64,000 nt of DNA from the NCBI RefSeq assembly GCF_019633745.1, contig NZ_CP037968.1:848789-912788 (forward strand). The letters run 5' to 3'. A program made the position numbers and the translations under genes. Of the stretch, positions 49,860 to 59,300 are shown piece by piece; position 1 is the first letter of the stretch, and each line of letters begins with the position of its first letter. Below the pieces are notes generated by a model. The model did no database searches, was not told where the DNA came from, and worked only from the letters and a program-made list of their open reading frames with translations. This DNA is from Methanofollis formosanus. GTDB taxonomy: Archaea; Halobacteriota; Methanomicrobia; Methanomicrobiales; Methanofollaceae.

Positions 49860-51059
49860 ATGACACCCCGGTATCTCATGGCCGACCAGGCACTCTTCCG
49901 CGACCCCTCCCTCTTCGAGACCCACCACCTCCCCGAGGTCTTCAACTACCGCGACGCCCAACTCAAAGACCTCGCCTTCGCCCTCAGGCCGACCCTCTAC
50001 GGCGCCCGCCCGCTCAACACCCTCCTCCAGGGTCCGCCGGGCACCGGCAAGACCACCGCCGTCCGCCGACTCTTCGCCGAGGTCGAGGAGACGACCCCGC
50101 AGGTCGTGCCGATCCTCGTCTCCTGTCTGGGGAAGCGGACGACCTACGCCGTGCTCAGCCAGATCTACCTCACGCTTTTCAACCACTCGCCGCCTTCACA
50201 CGGGCCCTCCAGTTCCCGGATTCTCTCCGAGATCGGGGACAACCTTGCCAGGCGGGGGGCGGTGCTCGTCGTCTGCCTCGACGATGCCAACCACCTTGTT
50301 CAGAAACGGGTCTTGAACGACGTGCTCATCCGCATCCTCCGTCTCCATGAGTTCTATCCAGGGGCGCGGACCGGCGTGGTGATGACCGACTCCTCGATGG
50401 ACCTCCCTCTTCATCATATCCTCGACCCGTCCACCTGGTCAAGTCTCCAGGCGAGCACCATCTCGTTCCCGCCCTACTCCGCCGACGAGGTGCGGAGCAT
50501 CCTGGCCGACCGGGTGCGGGCCGGAGTGTATCCCGGGGTGGTGCCGCCGGCGGTGCTCGATGATGTGGCGGAGCGGACGGTTGGGACCGCCGACCTCAGG
50601 ATCGGGATGGACCTGATGAAAGGAGCGGTGCACCACGCCGAGCGAGCAGGCCAGAAGACGGTGACGGTCGGGGACGTGGAGACGGTCTTCGCCGTCGTGA
50701 TGCGCACCCGTCTTGCCAGCACAGTGCAGACGCTCACCCCGACGGAACAGTCGGTGCTCGCGGTGCTCGCCGGGATGGCGGACCGAAGGGAGGAAACGAC
50801 CTCGGGCCGGGTGTACGAGGCGGTCACGGCGGTCGAGCCGATGAGTTATACGATGTTTCATGAGCGGGTGCAGCGGCTGGAGGGGTTGCGGTTGGTGAGG
50901 ACGCGGCGGCGCAAGAAGGGGCAGGGGCGGACGCGGGAGATTGTGGTGCGGGAGGGGGTCTCCGATGCGGTTTCGGCAGGTTCATCGGGAGAGTCGATGA
51001 ACGGTTGTATCGGAGTTGCTGACGATGAAAAACGTCGATATGAGACTGGAGGGGGATAG
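49860..51059 (+). CDS. Orc1/Cdc6-type replication initiator
   Basis: The 399-residue AAA+ protein has Walker A GPPGTGKTT at 58-66, Walker B VVCLDDAN, sensor 1 in VVMTDSSMDLP and the arginine-bearing sensor 2 segment of GTADLRIGMDLMKGAVHHAE. A C-terminal winged helix with LTPTEQSVLAVLAGMADRREETTSGRVYEAVTAVEPMSYTMFHERVQRLEGLRLV follows. It would bind origin DNA and load MCM. Start ATG at 49860, or MADQALF at 49878. The tail after residue 360 is unusual (SGESMNGCIGVADDEKRRYETGGG) and overlaps the next gene. An ORB-like origin motif is not recognised nearby. A copy in an accessory region may serve a mobile or second origin. Confidence 0.85.
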   Translation: MTPRYLMADQALFRDPSLFETHHLPEVFNYRDAQLKDLAFALRPTLYGARPLNTLLQGPPGTGKTTAVRRLFAEVEETTPQVVPILVSCLGKRTTYAVLSQIYLTLFNHSPPSHGPSSSRILSEIGDNLARRGAVLVVCLDDANHLVQKRVLNDVLIRILRLHEFYPGARTGVVMTDSSMDLPLHHILDPSTWSSLQASTISFPPYSADEVRSILADRVRAGVYPGVVPPAVLDDVAERTVGTADLRIGMDLMKGAVHHAERAGQKTVTVGDVETVFAVVMRTRLASTVQTLTPTEQSVLAVLAGMADRREETTSGRVYEAVTAVEPMSYTMFHERVQRLEGLRLVRTRRRKKGQGRTREIVVREGVSDAVSAGSSGESMNGCIGVADDEKRRYETGGG

Positions 51060-51204
51060 GCTGGTGATCACGGTCGACCTCGCGAAGGATTTCGGGGAGT
51101 CGAAGTCGGGCAAGTCGATCACGATCGCCTCGACTGAGGGGAATGTCTCGGTGCCGGAGCATGAGGAGATTAAGATTGGGTTGAATGTGTATCGGAAAAA
51201 GTGA
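51025..51204 (+). CDS. Small conserved-looking protein behind Orc1 (59 residues)
   Basis: MKNVDMRLEGDRLVITVDLA begins a short beta-rich protein (DFGESKSGKSITIASTEGNVSVPEHEEIKIGLNVYRKK). It overlaps the end of orc1 by 35 bases with GGAG upstream. Similar small proteins are often found near replication and mobile-element genes in Methanomicrobiales, in my recollection, without a known function. It may be in an operon with orc1. Confidence 0.55.
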   Translation: MKNVDMRLEGDRLVITVDLAKDFGESKSGKSITIASTEGNVSVPEHEEIKIGLNVYRKK

Positions 51205-51218
51205 GGGGGGAGCGAGGT

Positions 51219-51243
51219 GCCCGGTCACGCGGCCGGGCTTTTT
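51219..51243 (+). terminator. Hairpin plus T-run terminator after the orc1 operon
   Basis: GCCCGG (51219-51224) and CCGGGC (51233-51238) form a short GC stem and five T follow. This would end transcription from orc1 and shield the BREX operon from read-through. Confidence 0.65.
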
Positions 51244-51254
51244 GCATGGCCTTA

Positions 51255-51440
51255 CCCCCCCACATGCCTAGAAGAAATCTAGGAATATCTTGACACGGAT
51301 CACTTCACCTTGTCCATGACACCAGGATCAATTCCTTCAACTTGGAGAGATGGTCTACTAGGATAAGGGATCTCCCAGAATAAAACCCAAGGATCTATGA
51401 ACTGTTATTACAATCATAGAGTTATAGATCCATTATCAAA
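51255..51440 (+). promoter_or_regulatory. BREX upstream region with two inverted repeats
   Basis: CCTAGAAGAAATCTAGG (about 51267-51283) is a 6-base inverted repeat. GGATCTATGAACT (51391-51403) and AGTTATAGATCC (51420-51431) are near-perfect arms 16 bases apart, ending ten bases before the likely TTG start of brxA. The second repeat sits where a repressor or a leader hairpin would act. The AT-rich segment here contrasts with the GC-rich neighbourhood to the left. Confidence 0.45.
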
Positions 51441-52319
51441 TTGATTTTTTACATAAATGGTTCTGAAATAACCCTTGATTCATTAAATGCAATTCATAAA
51501 ATTTTTATAAATCAAACGGGACATCAAATAGATGTGCAACATCATTTTAGCGATCAACAATATCCTGAGGATGCTGGTTTTTTAAACACAGTCGGAGCTC
51601 ACACTGCTCGAACTATAATGTTCAAAGAAATATCAATACTATTGAATGCAACCGACACGGAGACTTCATTTGATGAACTCAAACACAGAGTGCAAGAGGA
51701 CAATCTACTCCAAAAATCTAGCACCTATGGAAGAAAAAAGTCTTTTTCTCTCCTGAAGAAAACATACGGGCTCGATCCTCGGATCTCTCTTTTTCGGGCA
51801 TTTCGCTGGGCTTGGAGCCTGAGCGAAGAGGATGAGCGTCCGGTTCTAGCACTTCTCTGTGCCTTATGTCGTGACGCATCTCTTCGGGTTTCCGCATCTT
51901 ACATCCTCGAACTGCCCCCGGGGGCAATCGCGGAAAAAAAGACGCTGTCCTCATTACTCGAAGAGGCATTTCAAAATGGGTACAGCCCGGTAGTGATCAG
52001 AGTGATGACACGGGAACTGCTCTCGTCGTGGACCCAGTCTGGGCATCTTCATGGCAGTGTGAATAAAAAACGAACGAAGGCCTCACCTAACGCTGTTTCA
52101 ACTGTGTTTGCACTTTACATCGGGCATTTAAGCGGATTACAGGGACGGACACTTTTCGATTCCCTCTGGGTTCACGCACTCGATGCAACCGAACGTGAAC
52201 TTAAGGATTCGGTTCATCTGGCTTCCAAGAAGGGATGGATAAAATACCGTGAGAGTGGTGGGATGATGGAAATCACCTTTTCCCCAGAGATCTTCGCCGG
52301 GGTGACCACCAGTGAGTAA
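51441..52319 (+). CDS. brxA: BREX protein BrxA (DUF1819 family)
   Basis: First gene of the BREX phage-defence operon. BrxA is a small helical DNA-binding protein of unclear job. The 292-residue product contains GAHTARTIMFKEISILLNA and GLDPRISLFRAFRWAWSLSEEDERPVLALLCALCRDASLRVSASYI, positions typical of the family. No good ATG opens the frame; TTG at 51441 keeps the HTARTIM segment and the N-terminal 58 residues, whereas the ATG at 51618 would cut into the domain. GC content is lower than in the chromosome, a sign of transfer. It overlaps brxB by eight bases. Confidence 0.78.
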   Translation: MIFYINGSEITLDSLNAIHKIFINQTGHQIDVQHHFSDQQYPEDAGFLNTVGAHTARTIMFKEISILLNATDTETSFDELKHRVQEDNLLQKSSTYGRKKSFSLLKKTYGLDPRISLFRAFRWAWSLSEEDERPVLALLCALCRDASLRVSASYILELPPGAIAEKKTLSSLLEEAFQNGYSPVVIRVMTRELLSSWTQSGHLHGSVNKKRTKASPNAVSTVFALYIGHLSGLQGRTLFDSLWVHALDATERELKDSVHLASKKGWIKYRESGGMMEITFSPEIFAGVTTSE

Positions 52320-52863
52320 AATCGACGACCTGCGTGCGGCATACAAGAGACAAGTATCGCTCCCATGGAATGACTCACTATCACCACAAGAAAAGGTCTG
52401 GTTCTGCATCTATGACCCTCCACTGGAACGCCGGCTTCAAAAGCAGATGGAATTATTTGCTATTGACACACGGGAAGCAGGACACAATTGGGTTCTAATT
52501 GATCTTACAATCCTCTTTGATCAGTTTCTTGCATCAAATGAATATCGTGAAAAATACTACCAAAATCCTAAACTCATAAAATTTGAAGAGATAAATTTCC
52601 TCGAGTTCCTCTCTGAATACGTCGAGAAACATGCTAAGAGGAGTACATTTTCGTCTGTTATTGCGATTACGGGCATTGGATCGCTGTATGGTATCATACG
52701 GATCAGCAAAGTCGTGGAGGAGATTGTGAACAACATCCCGATTCCAGGTCGCCTTCTTGTTTTTTTCCCAGGAGAACGGGATGGAAGAAATTATCGATTA
52801 TTGAAGGCGCGGGATGGATGGAACTATCTTGCCACCCCGATTGAAGCAGGGGGAACAGATTGA
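52312..52863 (+). CDS. brxB: BREX protein BrxB (DUF1788 family)
   Basis: 183 residues, GTG start inside the end of brxA. It has LDDLRAAYKRQVSLPW-like head, GHNWVLIDLTILFDQFLASNEYREKYYQNP, ITGIGSLYGIIRISKVVEEIVNNIPIPGRLLVFFPGERDGRNYRLLKARDGWNYLATPI, the hallmark C-terminal part of BrxB. The exact role in BREX is unclear; it is part of all type 1 systems. Its stop overlaps the brxC ATG. Confidence 0.85.
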   Translation: MSKIDDLRAAYKRQVSLPWNDSLSPQEKVWFCIYDPPLERRLQKQMELFAIDTREAGHNWVLIDLTILFDQFLASNEYREKYYQNPKLIKFEEINFLEFLSEYVEKHAKRSTFSSVIAITGIGSLYGIIRISKVVEEIVNNIPIPGRLLVFFPGERDGRNYRLLKARDGWNYLATPIEAGGTD

Positions 52864-55800
52864 TGATGCCAAATTACTCTTCAATTTTAAACCGAGAAGT
52901 ATTCGACGATGACCCGAAGACCTACACCTTACCCAACGACGGTGTTGCGAAGGTTGGTCCACTCCCAGAGAACAGAGAAGATAAGCAATGGGTTGTCGCA
53001 CGCTACGAACTTGAACACTTTGTCTGTGAAGGATCCTATCATGATGGACTCAGAAGGATCCTCAGATCATATCTCCAGAATCTCGATCATCCTTCACAAC
53101 CCGCGGCATGGGTGAGCGGGTTCTTTGGATCCGGGAAATCACATCTCGTTCGCGTCCTTGAGTTTCTTTGGTCGGATCTTAACTTTGCTGACGGAGCTAC
53201 CGCCCGCGGGATCTGCAATCTTCAGCCCGACATTGTTGAAGCGTTGAAGGAGTTGACGACAGAAGCCCGCCGGGCGGGAGGCATCTGGTCAGCAGCGGGT
53301 ACGCTCTCCAATGGTGATTCGGACGATCCCCGTCTTGCGGTACTCCAGGTCGTTCTCCGCTCCGCAGGACTGCCAGACAACCCCGATATCGCACGCGTAC
53401 ATCTCTGGCTCGTGCAGGAAGGCATTTATGACGAATTGTATGAAAAACTGCGAGAACTCGGAAAAGAGAAGGATATGGGGCGGCCTTTTGTCTCAGAATA
53501 TTTCGCCCACGCCCTTCTCGAACTGAAACCGAAATTCGCTGACTCCACCACACAGGCGACCGAATTTCTTAGCAATCAGTTCATCACAAACCGTCAGATG
53601 ACAAATCCCGAACTGATCGGTCTGATGAAAGATATCTTCCTTCTGAAGGGTTCTATCGAGGGACAAATTCCACTCGTCCTCCTGGTGCTTGACGAAGTGC
53701 AACAATATCTGATGATCGGAGAGAGCAATAAGCAATTGCTCGCATTTCAAGAGATCATTGAAGACTGTTGTAAATGTTTCGAGGGGAAGCTGCTCATCGT
53801 AGCTACAGGACAGGAGGCCCTTCAAGCGAATGTCCTGCTCCAGAGGCTCCAAGGACGATTTTCGGTTCGCGTCCAGTTAGAGTCGAAGGATGTCGATGTA
53901 GTACTTCGTCAGACGGTGCTACGCAAGAAGGAGTCAATGAAGAAGCCGCTGCAGGAGGTCTTTGATCAGGTGAACGGGGAGATCTCAAGGCATCTTGGTG
54001 GAACCAAACTCGCCCACCAGATGGAAGACAATAAGGCTCTCATCCTCGACTATCCACTTCTTCCTACCCGGAAACGGTTGTGGGACCGGATCCTGCACGC
54101 CGTCGATACGGGGGGGATGAGTACGCAACTGCGGACACAGTTGCGCCTGGCATACGATGGTGCCCAGAACGCTGCATCCAAGCCTATTGGGACCGTCATC
54201 CCGGCTGACTTCATTTTCAACCAGTTGAATACCTATTTGATACGGAACGGACTGCTCGCTGCAGAGATCAACGAGATGATCGGGAAGGAGAATGATGGGA
54301 CCTCAGATGGTGAACTCAGGTCACGTATCTGTGCGCTGATCTTTCTCATTCAGCATATTGACGATTCCTTTGGTGTCCGTGCAAACGAACAAACATTATC
54401 AGATCTTCTTGTCACAGATCTCGTCGCAGGGAGTGATCCGCTCAGAAAGAAGGTTCCCAAACTCCTTGAAGATCTCAATGATCGCTGTGTGATCAGTGAT
54501 GTAGGGGATCGGGTCTATCACATCCAGACCAAGGAAGGAAAGGCGTGGGATTCAGATTATCGGACTAAAATCGCGCATTACAAAGCAGACGATTCGAAGA
54601 TCATGTTCAAGCGGGACGAGTTGCTTGGCCACGCTATTGAAAAGGAATTGCGTGGGCTCAGTCTAGTCCAGGGGAAGAGCAAGACCCCTCGCAAGATCGA
54701 CCTTACAATCTTTGGGCCGACGAAACCGGCAATCGGAACCGACGCCCCGCTCTGGATACGGCACGGGTGGGAGGCCCAGGAGTCTCAGGTAAGGCTCGAG
54801 GCCCAGGAGGAAGGGAACGAGAGTCCCCTTGTCATGATCTATCTACCCCGGATGCATCACAACGAGATTAAGAATGAGATTGCTGGGATGCTTGCCGCAA
54901 CTGAGATTATTCAGAGTCGACCGACACCAACGACGTCTGAAGGGCATCAGGCCAGAACCAATATCGAGGCGAAGTGCAAGAGTCATCAAACGAAGATTGA
55001 GAGGTATATTGGTTCTATACTTAAGAATACGAAGATGTATCCCGGGGGTGGGATCCCCGTCGACTGTCCAGACCTCCCCAAAGCAGTTCACGACGCGGCG
55101 CTGAACTCGATGCTCCGCATGTTCCCCAGGTTCAACGAAGCGGATGCTGTTGGCTGGGATCGAGTGATCACTCGGGTCAAGGCGGATGTGAAATCTCCAC
55201 TAGAGGCGATCGGATTCTCAAAGGCGACCGAAGAGCACCCTGTCTGCAAGGAAATCCTGCATCAATTACATTCTGGTCCAAAGACCGGCAACGAGATGCG
55301 AAAAGTGCTTGAAGGTCCTCCGTTTGGGTGGCCGAAGGACGCGGTCGATGGAGCGCTCATTGCCCTCTGTGCCTCTGAACATCTGAGTGGCACCCTGCAA
55401 AGGAAGCAGATCACAGCGAAAGAAATGGATCGGAAGAATCTCGGGAAGATGGAGTTCCACACTGAAACAGTAGTTCTCTCAGTGGATGATAAACTCTTAC
55501 TGCGGGCTCTCTGTACGGACCTCTCAATTCCAACCGAAGGCATTGCATGGGTCGAATCCGCATCCAGTGTGCTTGATGTGGTCAGCAGACTCGCCGAGAA
55601 GTCAGGGGGTGAAGCGCCCAGGCCGGAACTGCAGACGCCTGGATACCTGGCAGATCTGCGATCACTCTCCGGCAACCAACTTGTCAAAGAGATTGTGGCA
55701 AATCAGTCCGCCATCAAGAGCGATGTCAAGAATTTGAAACAAAAATCTCAACAGATTGTGGAACGAATTCCGGCATGGCGACAATTGACAGTATTAATCG

Positions 55801-56345
55801 ATTATGCAGAAGGACTGGACATCCTCAATGAGGTTCTAGAGCAGTACAACGCGATCTTCGAGCAGCGGAGTTTACTCTCAGATCCGGATCCGGTACCTCC
55901 ACTTCTGATGAAAGTTCGAAACGGGTTGCGCGAAGCCCTGACCAAAGGAGCAAAGCAAGTTCGGTCTGCGCAGGAGTCGGCACTCACTGAGTTGAAAAAA
56001 GACAAACTCTGGCAGCAACTCTCAGAATCCCAGCAGGTGGATCTTCAGATCAGGTACAACCTTATCATCCAATCTCCTCTGTCCCTGAAAAACGATGATG
56101 AGATCATCACTCAAATCAAAAAGACCCCACTCATATCCTTCTCACAGACCGCACGATTAATAGAGCAGTCTCTGCCTGATATTCGAGCAGAGATGGCGAA
56201 AATGCTGGAGCCGAAGACAGTGGAGGTTCTACTCTCCTCTGGGGCTATTGTCAGAACCGAGGAGGAACTTGACTCCTATCTGGCCGATCTGAAAGAACGA
56301 GCGATGAGCGAAATAGGTAAGGGCAACCCAGTGATGCTAAAATGA
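52863..56345 (+). CDS. brxC: BREX ATPase BrxC (PglY-like)
   Basis: 1160 residues, the large ATPase of BREX. The P-loop GFFGSGKSH lies at 86-94, preceded by QPAAWVS. Walker B-type LVLLVLDEVQQYLMIG is near 270-285. The rest is a large helical region with YIGSILKNTKMYPGGGIPVDCPDLPKAVHDAALNSMLRMFPRF and a C-terminal helical tail. Tandem ATGs at 52863 and 52866; the gene overlaps brxB upstream and pglX downstream (ATGA). No truncation or frameshift is seen. Confidence 0.9.
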   Translation: MMPNYSSILNREVFDDDPKTYTLPNDGVAKVGPLPENREDKQWVVARYELEHFVCEGSYHDGLRRILRSYLQNLDHPSQPAAWVSGFFGSGKSHLVRVLEFLWSDLNFADGATARGICNLQPDIVEALKELTTEARRAGGIWSAAGTLSNGDSDDPRLAVLQVVLRSAGLPDNPDIARVHLWLVQEGIYDELYEKLRELGKEKDMGRPFVSEYFAHALLELKPKFADSTTQATEFLSNQFITNRQMTNPELIGLMKDIFLLKGSIEGQIPLVLLVLDEVQQYLMIGESNKQLLAFQEIIEDCCKCFEGKLLIVATGQEALQANVLLQRLQGRFSVRVQLESKDVDVVLRQTVLRKKESMKKPLQEVFDQVNGEISRHLGGTKLAHQMEDNKALILDYPLLPTRKRLWDRILHAVDTGGMSTQLRTQLRLAYDGAQNAASKPIGTVIPADFIFNQLNTYLIRNGLLAAEINEMIGKENDGTSDGELRSRICALIFLIQHIDDSFGVRANEQTLSDLLVTDLVAGSDPLRKKVPKLLEDLNDRCVISDVGDRVYHIQTKEGKAWDSDYRTKIAHYKADDSKIMFKRDELLGHAIEKELRGLSLVQGKSKTPRKIDLTIFGPTKPAIGTDAPLWIRHGWEAQESQVRLEAQEEGNESPLVMIYLPRMHHNEIKNEIAGMLAATEIIQSRPTPTTSEGHQARTNIEAKCKSHQTKIERYIGSILKNTKMYPGGGIPVDCPDLPKAVHDAALNSMLRMFPRFNEADAVGWDRVITRVKADVKSPLEAIGFSKATEEHPVCKEILHQLHSGPKTGNEMRKVLEGPPFGWPKDAVDGALIALCASEHLSGTLQRKQITAKEMDRKNLGKMEFHTETVVLSVDDKLLLRALCTDLSIPTEGIAWVESASSVLDVVSRLAEKSGGEAPRPELQTPGYLADLRSLSGNQLVKEIVANQSAIKSDVKNLKQKSQQIVERIPAWRQLTVLIDYAEGLDILNEVLEQYNAIFEQRSLLSDPDPVPPLLMKVRNGLREALTKGAKQVRSAQESALTELKKDKLWQQLSESQQVDLQIRYNLIIQSPLSLKNDDEIITQIKKTPLISFSQTARLIEQSLPDIRAEMAKMLEPKTVEVLLSSGAIVRTEEELDSYLADLKERAMSEIGKGNPVMLK

Positions 56346-59300
56346 CAGTGCTGGAGAAATCAGCGCGGAACCAGTTGGATAAGGCAGTGCAGGCTGCCCG
56401 ACGAGCAGCGACTGCTGGCGCAGATCGTGCCCTGCGGGCACTCTCCGTGGATCAGGGAAAGAAGCCAACTTACCTCACTCCTGAGCAAAACGAACTGCGC
56501 CGGAGGCTCCGTGTCCGGTGCCGAGGCTTTGGGTCATGGCAGGATCTCGTCCGGGCGGTCGCGTATGAACAGTGGCACCGGATGCTCTTTGCCCGTTTCT
56601 TGGCTGAGAACGATCTGTTGATTCACCCACTTTATCAAGTACCGGTCACACTTGACGAATGCGCCGAGATCGCACGCAACCGTGGTATCGACCAGTGGGA
56701 GGTCGTGACCGAGTATGCAGCGGGAATGCTACCGGGAATCTTTCAGCAGGATGATCCGCTTCTCCTCCTGAAGTACGCCCCGGAGGATCAAGCGGCCCTT
56801 CAGGAGATCCTGGAGGGCATACCGACGGAAACATTCCAAACACAGGATGCACTCGGTTGGACTTACCAGTTCTGGCAGACAGAGGAGAAGGAGAAAGTCA
56901 AAAAGTCGGAACGAAAAATCGAAGGAGCAGACATCTGCGCAGTCACGCAACTCTTCACCGAGCCATATATGGTGCAGTTCCTGCTCCAGAACACGCTCGG
57001 CGCCTGGTGGCTCGACTGCCATCCAGAGAGCCCCTTACGGTCTGAGTGGATCTACTACAAGGACGAGGTCCAGCATAATTTCTCCACGTTCCCGAAGAAG
57101 GCAAAGGAACTCTGGCTTCTTGATCCGGCGTGCGGCAGCGGGCACTTCCTCGTCGAAGCCTTCCACATGCTGCTTGCGATTCGGCAGGAAGAGGGTGAGT
57201 CCCGCAACGAGGCAATCAGGGGGATTGTGCGGGATAACTTACACGGGCTCGAGCTCGATCCCCGCTGCATCCAGATCGCCGCCTTTGCCATCGCAATGGA
57301 AGCATGGAAGGCTGGCTTCCCCACCAATCAGTACCTTCCGCTCCCGAACTTGGCCTGTGTCGGTCTCCCCATCCGTGCGGAGAAGGCCGAGTGGCTCAAA
57401 CTTGCCGCTGGAGACGGGTTGCTCGAAGATGAACTCGAGAAGTACTATGACCTGTTTAAGAACGCCGACAGCCTCGGTAGTCTGATCCAGATCGAGGAAA
57501 CCGGCACCTTAGTTCCAGCAGATGTACTGATGAATAAATTGGAGACGGCACTTGCAAAGGAGAAGGCGATCAGTGACCCGGTGGCCGAGGCGTTCGGCGA
57601 GACGGCGAGTGGGATCCTGAAAGCGGTGCAATACCTGCGCCGGAAGGACTATCATATCGTGGTGACGAACCCGCCATTTTTGAGTAACCGAAGGCAAGCA
57701 GACAGTCTGAGGCCAGTAATTGAAAGAGACTTTCCATCCTCAAAATATGATTTGTCTACTGTTTTTATTGGGCGATCAAAATTATTCTGTTGTGCTAGAG
57801 GTTTATTCGGATTAGTTTCTCCACAAAATTGGTTATTTCTGACTAGTTATCATAAAATGCGCAATGAATTATTACAAAGCCAGTGTGTAAAGATAATCTG
57901 TAGATTGGGACCAAATGCATTTGAAGAAATTTCAGGACATATTGTAAAAGCAATTTTAATTGTGTCCTCAAATATGGATCCAGAGTATAATTCGTCGATT
58001 TTAACAATGGACGTATCTGAAATCAAGGAAACCCATGAAAAATCAAATGGATTATCAAATCAAAACTTTCAAATAGTAAATCAAATTGAACAATCTAAAA
58101 ACCCCGATTCACGAATCGTTCTCACCACTGTTTCTGCGGGACCCCTACTCGAAGAATATTCGGATTGTTATGTAGGGGTATTGAATGGGGACTCCCCTCG
58201 TTTTCAGAGAAGATTCTGGGAAATTCCCAAACTAGACGATCTTTGGGTTTTCCAACAGACTACTGTGGAGAAAAACATCCCCTTTGGCGGGCAATATATG
58301 ATTTTATTTTTTGATATAAAAGAGGGACATTTACGGGAAGATGCAAGAATCCGGCGGGAAAAGTTGCATAATAGTGATCAAAGAGGAAATAAATGCTGGG
58401 GAAAATGGGGAGTTGCAGTTAGTGCGATGGAACCCCTCCCTGTCGCTCTATATACAGGGGCAACATTTGATTCTAATGTTGCAATATTATTGCCAAAGGA
58501 TATAAGAAACCTTCTCCCCATTTGGACATTTTGTCAGAGTAAAGAATACCATGCTGCGGTTCGTCAAATTGATCAAAGTTTGAAGGTAACCAATGCCACA
58601 CTTGGTAAAGTCCCCTTTAACCTTGATCATTGGATAAAGGTTGCTTCTGAACAATACCCAAATGGACTACCAAAACCATATTCTGACGATCCCACCCAAT
58701 GGCTTTTTCACGGCCATCCAAAACCTTCTGCTACCCCACTACACGTCTCTATTGTCGGTCTCCTTGGGTACCGCTGGCCGGCGGAAATCGATCCGACAGT
58801 GGAGTTATCATCGATGGCAAAAAAATGGATTGCCGAAAGCGAAAAGCTCCTTTTATTTGCGAAATCGGACGGCATCGTCTGCATCCCACCAGTATGGGGA
58901 GAACGCCCGGCAACGGAACGTCTTCGGAGCATTCTCGCCGCCGCATATGGGGGTGATTGGTCGCCAAGAAAGGAGGAGGAAATCCTAAAACAGGCCGGAT
59001 ACACGAAGAACAGTGGGCTTGAGGGATTCCTCCGCGACGAGTTCTTTGCATCGCACTGCAAACTCTTCCACCACCGACCGTTCATCTGGCAGGTCTGGGA
59101 CGGCACGAAGGATGGTTTCTCTGTCCTGCTCAATTACCACAGACTCGACCGGAACGCTCTCCAGAAACTGATCTACACATACCTTGGGAACTGGATCGCC
59201 CAACAGAAGGATGAAATCCGACAGGAGAAACCTGGTTCAGAACGGAGGCTTGCCGCTGCAGAGAATCTCAAAGGAAAACTGGAAAAGATCCTCGAAGGCG

